Below, piece by piece: positions 58,248 through 64,000 of a stretch of DNA of 64,000 nucleotides. Every line of letters starts with the position of its first letter. Position 1 is the stretch's first letter. The notes beneath the pieces are model-generated. The model saw nothing but the letters and a program-made list of their open reading frames with translations, was not told where the DNA came from and searched no databases. This stretch comes from Lactobacillus sp. ESL0700 (GTDB lineage Bacteria; Bacillota; Bacilli; Lactobacillales; Lactobacillaceae). The stretch lies in contig NZ_CP113930.1 in the NCBI RefSeq assembly GCF_029392095.1, positions 1,375,001-1,439,000 on the forward strand, in the 5' to 3' direction. The position numbers and the translations under genes are program-made.

Positions 58248-58598
58248 TTAACGTACTTTCTTTTTCTTCTTTTCGCCGAAATTATCAAGAATATCTAAAC
58301 AAAACATGCAGTCAGAGCTCGGATCACGATGTGAGCCGTAATACATGTTGCAAATATGATAACCCGAGTTATAAATCTGCCGTAAAGATTCCAAGCCGCT
58401 CTGCGTCTTAATGGTGCCATTATGAGCATTCGCGTTTGTCATTTTGTCCATTTTTTCGCGTAAAAGCTGATTTTCAACCTTTAACTCGGTATTTTCCTTG
58501 AGTGTATCTAAAATATCATTTTCCAGGCTCTCGATTGTCTTTGTCATATTCATCATCGAATCGTGAAGCTGTTGTAACTTTGAATAAGAATCCACCAT
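58248..58598 (-). CDS. yabA: Replication initiation control protein YabA
   Basis: 116 residues. An N-terminal leucine-rich coiled coil (MNMTKTIESLENDILDTLKENTELKVENQLL) is followed by a C-terminal zinc module (HICNMYYGSHRD...CMFC). It binds DnaA and the sliding clamp. ATG 58598 was chosen over 58619 because AGGTGG is just upstream. Between holB and rsmI. Confidence 0.93.
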   Translation of the reverse strand: MVDSYSKLQQLHDSMMNMTKTIESLENDILDTLKENTELKVENQLLREKMDKMTNANAHNGTIKTQSGLESLRQIYNSGYHICNMYYGSHRDPSSDCMFCLDILDNFGEKKKKKVR

Positions 58599-58606
58599 CA
58601 AACCAC

Positions 58607-59473
58607 CTACCGTTTCCACTGCAAAGCCAGATAATCCAATAAGTTGCGGAAATTAACATTACTATAGCGCATTTTGTCAATTTCTAATAAATTTTTGAGC
58701 ATTTTGGCTCCTGCCTGCTGATCTTTACTATTTAACTCTGTCTGCGCCATCTGCTTCAAGATTAGCCAGACATAATCCTGAGCAATTTTACTTTTGCCCA
58801 AGTCTGCTAGTTGGTGCGCGCTAACGATTGATAAAAGATCGTATTCCAGCATTTCCTGATAAAAATATTTAATTGCCTGATCCAACTTGTGCGTGTCGCC
58901 AAGTTCAAGAATTTGGTCTTTCGTAAAGCCATTCTGAATTAAAAATGCGGTTTTACCATCAGCTTGTTCGTCAGACACAAAATTAATAATTTGTGTTCTG
59001 GAACGCACCGTTGGCAAAATTTGGTCCACATTATTGGTAACCAAAATTGTCACAACGGGAGCAATTGGTTCTTCCAAAAGATTAAGCAGAGCATTGGCCG
59101 CTGGCAATGTTAATTTTTGCGCTTCATTAATAATGAAAAAGCGGCGACTGCTCTGAACCGGACTTTTGGCTAATTCTTCCTTTAATGGCCGAATCTGATC
59201 AATGCCTAAGCTCTGCTTGCCGGCGGTTGTTACCAGCAAGACATCCGGATGGTTCCCCGAAATAATCTGCCGGCAATTTTGGCAAGTACCATCAGGCCGC
59301 TGTTCACTTTCGCCAGTACAATTAAACAAGCAAGCAAGCCAATATGCCGTATTTACGGCCTCATCTTCATCACGGTCAACAAACAAATAACTATGCGCTA
59401 ACTGTTTTTGCTCAAAGGCACGTCTTAAAAAGGCTGCCTCTTTAGCACCCTTCTGGGTAAGATCAATAACCAT
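58607..59473 (-). CDS. holB: DNA polymerase III delta' subunit
   Basis: 288 residues. It contains a zinc module CLFNCTGE...CQNC and NEAQKLTLPAANALLNLLEEP. The Walker A position is degenerate (FVDRDEDEAVNT), as expected for the non-ATPase delta' of the clamp loader. Overlaps the pstA stop by one base. Confidence 0.93.
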   Translation of the reverse strand: MVIDLTQKGAKEAAFLRRAFEQKQLAHSYLFVDRDEDEAVNTAYWLACLFNCTGESEQRPDGTCQNCRQIISGNHPDVLLVTTAGKQSLGIDQIRPLKEELAKSPVQSSRRFFIINEAQKLTLPAANALLNLLEEPIAPVVTILVTNNVDQILPTVRSRTQIINFVSDEQADGKTAFLIQNGFTKDQILELGDTHKLDQAIKYFYQEMLEYDLLSIVSAHQLADLGKSKIAQDYVWLILKQMAQTELNSKDQQAGAKMLKNLLEIDKMRYSNVNFRNLLDYLALQWKR

Positions 59474-59799
59474 TAAAACTGCTTAAACGCTTCTACTGGT
59501 AAAACAAAACAGGTTGCGCCGCCAACAGTAATCTTAATTGGCTGACTGTTCATGTCAAAGCCGGTCACTACCATGTTGGAGTTCATATATTCCTCGCGCG
59601 CCTTGGATTCTTCCTTAATGATCTGTAAAACTTCTTTTACATGGTCATCATCAATCCCAATCAGGAACGTTGTATTTCCTTGGCTTAAAAAGCCACCAGT
59701 TGTGGCTAATTTAGTCGCACGGATATTTTCTTTAACAAAAGTGTGCTGCAGTCGATTAGCATCTTCTTTTTGCACAATTGCGATTATTAACTTCATCAA
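59473..59799 (-). CDS. pstA: Cyclic-di-AMP receptor PstA/YaaQ
   Basis: 108-residue PII-like protein: KLIIAIVQKEDANRL, then FVKENIRATKLATTGGFLSQGNTTFLIG and ITVGGATCFVLPVEAF. PstA binds c-di-AMP. It sits between tmk and holB as in other firmicutes. Confidence 0.93.
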   Translation of the reverse strand: MMKLIIAIVQKEDANRLQHTFVKENIRATKLATTGGFLSQGNTTFLIGIDDDHVKEVLQIIKEESKAREEYMNSNMVVTGFDMNSQPIKITVGGATCFVLPVEAFKQF

Positions 59800-59801
59800 A
59801 A

Positions 59802-60449
59802 TCAGTCCTTTAGCAATTCTTTTGGTAAACGGTTTGCAATAATTTTAACACAATCTGATACTACTTGACTAAGAGGTCTATCAGCATTTACAACTGCAAT
59901 TCGGTCAGAATACTGCTCATTAACCCATTGATAACCCTGATAAACTTTTTGGTGAAAAGTTAGTTTTTCTTGTTCCAAGCGGTCTTCTTGTCCGCCATGG
60001 TCTTTGGCAATTCGTGCTAAGCCCACCTCAGGTTTCACATCTAAGAAAATCGTCAGGTCGGGTTCAATGCCGCTCGTTGCAAAATCATTAATTGCCTTAA
60101 CAGCTGCAATTCCCAAATCTCGTCCGACACCCTGATAAGCTAACGAACTGTCAACAAAGCGATCAGAAAAGACAACCTCGCCCTTTTTTAACGCGGGAAT
60201 AATTGTTTCTGCCATATGTTGACTTCGCGAAGCTGCGTAAAGTAAGGCTTCAGTCTTGGCACTCATCGCGGTATTGGCCGGATCCAAAATGAATTGGCGA
60301 ATTTGTTCCGCTATTTTCGATCCACCGGGTTCACGAGTCACAAGATATTGTGCCGCTAACTTAGGAGCGATTTGCCCAACAACTTGCTCTAAAACGGTAC
60401 TTTTGCCGGACCCATCTGGCCCCTCAAAACTAATAAAAAAACTTTTCAT
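59802..60449 (-). CDS. tmk: Thymidylate kinase
   Basis: 215 residues from ATG 60449. P-loop [13 protein letters not shown](F/Y)[12 protein letters not shown] and lid region GQEDRLEQE are present. It makes dTDP. It is the first gene of the tmk-pstA-holB-yabA-rsmI-thioesterase operon. Confidence 0.96.
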   Translation of the reverse strand: MKSFFISFEGPDGSGKSTVLEQVVGQIAPKLAAQYLVTREPGGSKIAEQIRQFILDPANTAMSAKTEALLYAASRSQHMAETIIPALKKGEVVFSDRFVDSSLAYQGVGRDLGIAAVKAINDFATSGIEPDLTIFLDVKPEVGLARIAKDHGGQEDRLEQEKLTFHQKVYQGYQWVNEQYSDRIAVVNADRPLSQVVSDCVKIIANRLPKELLKD

Positions 60450-60524
60450 AAAACTCTCCATGTCTCTATTTTACAGAAGTTCTTCCTATATTAACACCCC
60501 AACGTACTCTTAATTTTCACAAAA

Positions 60525-60550
60525 ATAAAAAAGCCTACACTGGTAGACTT
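60525..60550 (-). terminator. Terminator of the dnaX-recR operon
   Basis: AGCCTAC (60532-60538) and GTAGACT (60543-60549) with one G-U pair, then a T-run on the minus strand. It lies at the stop of the gene at 60552. Confidence 0.75.
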
Positions 60551-60551
60551 T

Positions 60552-60782
60552 TTATTCAGAAATGGCATTTGTGTAACCACTAAATCTTGTATGTCTGTGG
60601 CGTGCCTCATTGTACAAAAAGGAATACTTAGCCTGCAAAATTTTGTTAGCAATAATATTATCGTCCGACATATCTAGCGTTGTCGGATCCAAGCTTTTCT
60701 GCACGGCCATTTCGTCCTGCAACTTTTCAATCACGTCAACTAACTTATCGTCGCCCATTTGTTTAACTTTAGTTCGTGCCAT
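60552..60782 (-). CDS. YaaL-like DUF2508 protein
   Basis: 76-residue hydrophilic, helical protein. It directly overlaps the recR stop by one base, as YaaL does in Bacillus (recR-yaaL). Function not known. Its sequence is charged with no membrane helices. Confidence 0.8.
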   Translation of the reverse strand: MARTKVKQMGDDKLVDVIEKLQDEMAVQKSLDPTTLDMSDDNIIANKILQAKYSFLYNEARHRHTRFSGYTNAISE

Positions 60783-61381
60783 TAGATTGATGTTCTCCCT
60801 TGGACTGCTCGTTTTAAAGTAATTGAATTAGCGTACTCAATGTCGCTGCCGACTGCCAATCCAGCTGCTAGCCGCGTTACCTTAATCCCCGCTGGTTTAA
60901 TCAACTTGCTGATATACATCGCCGTTGACTCACCTTCCGGAGTTGAGTTTAATGCTAAAATTACTTCTTTAACACTATCCTGCTTTTGCAAGCGGACAAT
61001 TAGCGACTTAATATTAACTTCTTCCGGGCCAATTCCATCCATTGGCGACAAGACACCATGCAGCACGTGGTAGAGGCCATTATATTCGCCCATTTCTTCA
61101 AAAGCCATCACATCTTTAGGCTGCTCAACGACCATAATTGTTGACTGGTCGCGCTCGGAATTAGAACAGATTGAGCACGGATCTTGCTCCGTAATATTGC
61201 CGCAGATTGAACAACGCCGTAATTTTTCCTTGACATCTTTCAAAGCTGCACCAAAATCATAAACATCATCATCTGGCATGTCTAAAGTATAAAAAGCCAA
61301 CCGAGTTGCTGTTTTTTCACCAATACCCGGTAATTTCATATATGAATCAATCAAATGCGCAATCGGTGTTGGATATTGCAA
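60782..61381 (-). CDS. recR: Recombination mediator RecR
   Basis: 199 residues. N-terminal helix-hairpin-helix [15 protein letters not shown], zinc module [16 protein letters not shown], and Toprim ([19 protein letters not shown]...GEST). It loads RecA at gaps with RecF/RecO. Adjacent to ebfC. Confidence 0.97.
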   Translation of the reverse strand: MQYPTPIAHLIDSYMKLPGIGEKTATRLAFYTLDMPDDDVYDFGAALKDVKEKLRRCSICGNITEQDPCSICSNSERDQSTIMVVEQPKDVMAFEEMGEYNGLYHVLHGVLSPMDGIGPEEVNIKSLIVRLQKQDSVKEVILALNSTPEGESTAMYISKLIKPAGIKVTRLAAGLAVGSDIEYANSITLKRAVQGRTSI

Positions 61382-61720
61382 TTAAATCATGCCCTTCGTG
61401 TACTTACCTAAACTCGCTTGGGTGGCTTGGTCAATTGCTGACAAGCCCTTATTAACAGCATCAATGACTAAATCCTGCAACATATCTGGATCATCAGGAT
61501 CAATTGCTTCCTTGTTAATCGTAATTTCTTTTAACTTGCGATCGCCGCTAAAAGTCGCAACAACTAAGTCATCGGCAGACTTCCCAACAAATTCTTGAGC
61601 AGTAATTGTTTGTTGTTCCTGCATCATTTGCTCCTGCATTTTCTTAGCTTGCTTCATCATTTGCTGCATGTTCATTCCACCCATGCCGCCCATTGCACCA
61701 AAGTTAGGTCTCTTGCTCAT
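61382..61720 (-). CDS. ebfC: Nucleoid-associated protein EbfC/YbaB
   Basis: 112 residues. N-terminal Met/Gly/Gln-rich stretch, then the alpha-helical [11 protein letters not shown] and the YbaB core [19 protein letters not shown]. It binds DNA as a dimer. Between dnaX and recR. Confidence 0.95.
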   Translation of the reverse strand: MSKRPNFGAMGGMGGMNMQQMMKQAKKMQEQMMQEQQTITAQEFVGKSADDLVVATFSGDRKLKEITINKEAIDPDDPDMLQDLVIDAVNKGLSAIDQATQASLGKYTKGMI

Positions 61721-61735
61721 CTTATTCTCCTTAAT

Positions 61736-63553
61736 TTAATCTTTAATATTAACCGCATCGCCAAACAAATCTTTGGCCTTCTGAACAACTTCATCATTTG
61801 CGGTTTCAGTAGACTCGCCAGCTGGTTCGTGGCTCGCGCCTTCTTTTTTCTTAGCCAGCAGCTCTTTGCCATGCGTTTGTAAAAAGTCCTTGCGCACCTT
61901 GAGCCAATCCTCATCTGGTACCAAGACAATCTCATAGTCATGCTTGGTGAACTTCGCAATTTCACTGGTTAACTTGGTCAAAAAGTCATCATCCGCGCTC
62001 GCATTTTCAAACCACAAAGTATACTTGCACTTCATCACCACTTGGTCGGGGCTGGCCGCAACTGGCTGCAGGACATCAAGTAATGCCCTTTGAGAAACTG
62101 ACAAGACTGATTGTAAGTCTGGCCAAATATCTCTCAATGCAATTAAATCTTGCTTAGTAGCATTTTCTAGCACATGGTATACTTGCTTACGATTTTGCTC
62201 ATTAGCACGTTCAGTATTCCGCACGCGTGGCTTCTTCTTAGGCTTTTCAACTGTCGAACTAGCCTGTGCTGTTTTCTTAACGGGCGCTGATCCTGAATCA
62301 ATATGGTAAACCTGATCACGACTATTGCTGCGTGGCTGACTAGATAATTTAGAAAATTTTTCGGTTAAATCAACCACTTGCTTTTTTAAAGCAGTAATTT
62401 CAGCCTGTAAATCGGCATTCTTACCACTAGTTACAGTGGCTGCACTTGAAGCAGCAGCCGGCAAAGCAGCACTTGCTTGTTGCTCGTTAGTACTTGCAAC
62501 GAGGAATACTTCCAGCGGAATCTGTTGCTGGTTGGTATAACGCAAATCATTTAGTGCATCATTAGCCGCCGCAATCAGTTGAAAATAACGTTGAGCAGGA
62601 ATAGCCGCAATCTTTTGCACAAAATCAGCACTTAAAAAGTTACTCTTGTTTTGCCCGTCAGCCTTGACTACTAGCAAGGCATTAGTTGCCATGTCAATCA
62701 GTTCGTCCAAAATGTTTTTGGAAGTGGCACCACTTTGTAATTCTGCTTGAGCTAAAGTCAGCGCTTTAGCCGCGTCTTTTTCTAATAATGCTAGCAAAAT
62801 TTCTTCGATTTTTTCTTTAGCAGCAAAACCGGTAATCTGCAGTGCATCATCGTAGTTAACCGTATCTTTTTCATAGCTAAGCAATTGGTCCAAAATGCTC
62901 AACGCATCCCGCATCCCGCCGTCAGCGACCTGCGCAATAACAGCTAATGCCTTGTCCTCATACTTAATCTGCTCTTGGTCCAGAATATACTTCATCCGCT
63001 GCTCAAGATCAGCTTGAGCAATCCGCTTAAAATTATAGCGTTGCGTGCGTGAAATAATTGTGGCTGGTACCTTCTGCAATTCGGTTGTCGCCAAAATGAA
63101 GACAACATGCTCTGGCGGTTCCTCCAAGGTCTTAAGCAGCGCATTAAATGCCCCCATCGACAACATATGAACCTCGTCGATAATGTAGACCTTGTACTTA
63201 CCTTGAGTTGGTGCGTATTTAACCTTATCGCGAATTTCACGAATTTCGTCGACACCGTTATTCGAGGCGGCATCAATCTCCATAATGTCGGGCATTGCAC
63301 CCTTATCAGCAGCTAAACAATTAGCACATTCATTGCAGGGCTCGCCATCTTGCAGATTAGTACAGTTCAGAGCTTTGGCAAAAATTTTGGCACACGAAGT
63401 TTTACCAGTTCCCCGGGGACCGGCAAACAAAAAAGCGTGCGAAATCGTACCGCGCTTAATCGCATTTTTTAAAGTATTCGTAATATCTTCTTGGCCAACA
63501 ACACTATCAAAAGTGCGTGGCCGCCATTTGCGGTATAACGCTTGATAAGCCAT
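61736..63553 (-). CDS. dnaX: DNA polymerase III gamma/tau subunit
   Basis: 605 residues from ATG 63553 (ATG 63559 is also present; GAGAAAG is better spaced for 63553). Walker A GPRGTGKTS, zinc module CNECANC, DEVHMLS and SRTQRY sensor are visible. The C-terminal tau region begins near residue 370. The clamp-loader motor. First gene of dnaX-ebfC-recR-yaaL. Confidence 0.96.
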   Translation of the reverse strand: MAYQALYRKWRPRTFDSVVGQEDITNTLKNAIKRGTISHAFLFAGPRGTGKTSCAKIFAKALNCTNLQDGEPCNECANCLAADKGAMPDIMEIDAASNNGVDEIREIRDKVKYAPTQGKYKVYIIDEVHMLSMGAFNALLKTLEEPPEHVVFILATTELQKVPATIISRTQRYNFKRIAQADLEQRMKYILDQEQIKYEDKALAVIAQVADGGMRDALSILDQLLSYEKDTVNYDDALQITGFAAKEKIEEILLALLEKDAAKALTLAQAELQSGATSKNILDELIDMATNALLVVKADGQNKSNFLSADFVQKIAAIPAQRYFQLIAAANDALNDLRYTNQQQIPLEVFLVASTNEQQASAALPAAASSAATVTSGKNADLQAEITALKKQVVDLTEKFSKLSSQPRSNSRDQVYHIDSGSAPVKKTAQASSTVEKPKKKPRVRNTERANEQNRKQVYHVLENATKQDLIALRDIWPDLQSVLSVSQRALLDVLQPVAASPDQVVMKCKYTLWFENASADDDFLTKLTSEIAKFTKHDYEIVLVPDEDWLKVRKDFLQTHGKELLAKKKEGASHEPAGESTETANDEVVQKAKDLFGDAVNIKD

Positions 63554-63570
63554 GTTCATCTTTCTCTAGT

Positions 63571-63606
63571 AAAAAACTCTTAACTCTTTTAAAGAGTTAA
63601 GAGTTT
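63571..63606 (-). terminator. Terminator of the SRP RNA gene
   Basis: Perfect 16-bp arms AAACTCTTAACTCTTT (63574-63589) and AAAGAGTTAAGAGTTT (63591-63606); the T-run on the minus strand lies at 63571-63576. Confidence 0.85.
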
Positions 63607-63610
63607 ATTG

Positions 63611-63703
63611 ATATCTAATAAAAGGCACATGCCTAAGCAACCTTAGTGCTGCTACCTTCCGGTCCTGACACGCTTCAGAGGTCAAACATTGCCCAATAGA
63701 TAT
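63611..63703 (-). ncRNA. ffs: Signal recognition particle RNA (small type)
   Basis: About 93 nt. The conserved domain IV is visible on the minus strand: TGTCAGGACCGGAAGGTAGC and then AGCACTAAGG. The ends pair (ATATCT with AGATAT, GGGCA with TGCC). It forms SRP with Ffh. It lies just upstream of dnaX, as in other lactobacilli. End positions are approximate. Confidence 0.92.
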
Positions 63704-63730
63704 GATACCTTATTTAGTGTGAATTTTCCA

Positions 63731-64000
63731 CTACTTTGCCGAATTTTTTGCTAATTTTTGCCGGTGTCGAATTTCTTGAAAAAAGTCCTTCAACATTCGA
63801 CTTGCCTCCTCGCGATACAAGCCGCGCACGACATTCGGGTGGTGGTTAAACTTCTCTACGCTAAACAAATCAACTACGCTGCCAGCAGCACCCGCCTTAG
63901 GATCGAGTGCCCCGTAAAAGACATTCTTAATACGCGAGTTGATGATTGCGCCGGCACACATCGAGCATGGTTCCAGGGTCACAAACAGACTGCAATCAAT
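63731..64000 (-). CDS. tadA: tRNA-specific adenosine deaminase TadA (N-terminus outside window)
   Basis: The last 89 codons or so are present. The zinc-binding PCSMCAGAI motif of TadA is seen, and then NVFYGALDPKAGAAGS, typical of tRNA-Arg A34 deaminase. The HAE motif lies beyond the right edge. The C-terminus is basic. Confidence 0.92.
   Translation of the reverse strand: MDCSLFVTLEPCSMCAGAIINSRIKNVFYGALDPKAGAAGSVVDLFSVEKFNHHPNVVRGLYREEASRMLKDFFQEIRHRQKLAKNSAK

Overview
The window looks like the chromosome of a low-GC Gram-positive bacterium of the genus Lactobacillus, most likely the acidophilus/helveticus/crispatus clade. Evidence: the gene orders mutS-mutL-ruvA-ruvB-yajC, tsaB-rimI-tsaD and dnaX-ebfC-recR-tmk-pstA-holB-yabA-rsmI; HrcA-type CIRCE operators before groES-groEL; a Zwf next to DinB; PTS-type beta-glucoside genes; and small ABC exporters. 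The species call is inference. No tRNA, complete insertion sequence, prophage or CRISPR array was seen.

Layout. 1-14000 is core DNA read on the minus strand: DEAD-box helicase, NrnA-type DHH phosphoesterase, DNA polymerase IV, G6P dehydrogenase, a TetR-controlled ABC exporter, YajC, RuvB, RuvA, MutL and MutS. 14100-25400 is an AT-rich accessory island: an unknown membrane protein, two tandem secreted matrixin-like proteases, and a bacteriocin-like locus. That locus has a small secreted protein, two ABC modules made of many small membrane proteins, and a divergent Rgg/XRE-type regulator. The small secreted protein is broken by an amber codon inside its signal peptide, directly after a good ribosome binding site. 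25400-33600 holds groEL/groES, an ArsR-GST pair, a P-loop kinase-like protein, a secreted M13 peptidase, an efflux MFS with a probable leader peptide, and Rex. 33900-38600 holds an ABC exporter with a LytTR regulator and DUF3021-type membrane protein, then an ABC-F protein.

38700-51600 is metabolic: a cytoplasmic flavinylated fumarate-reductase-like enzyme, an esterase, a beta-glucoside PTS (IIB, 6-phospho-beta-glucosidase, IIC) with an AraC regulator, and a divergent GH3-GH78-PgmB operon. The GH3 enzyme carries an Asp-x-His acid/base motif like the GH3 phosphorylases. Together with beta-phosphoglucomutase this suggests phosphorolytic breakdown of rhamnosyl-glucosides, which is a hypothesis. 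51600-64000 returns to core genes: an MFS/TetR pair, the t6A genes, an ECF S component, an acyl-ACP thioesterase, RsmI, the replication/repair block, SRP RNA and a partial TadA.

The items most worth a second look are the interrupted bacteriocin-like locus with its leaky-terminator layout, the leader peptide and hairpin in front of the MFS gene at 32793, the GH3-GH78-PgmB pathway, and a gene-free stretch (17163-17730) with two strong plus-strand terminators.
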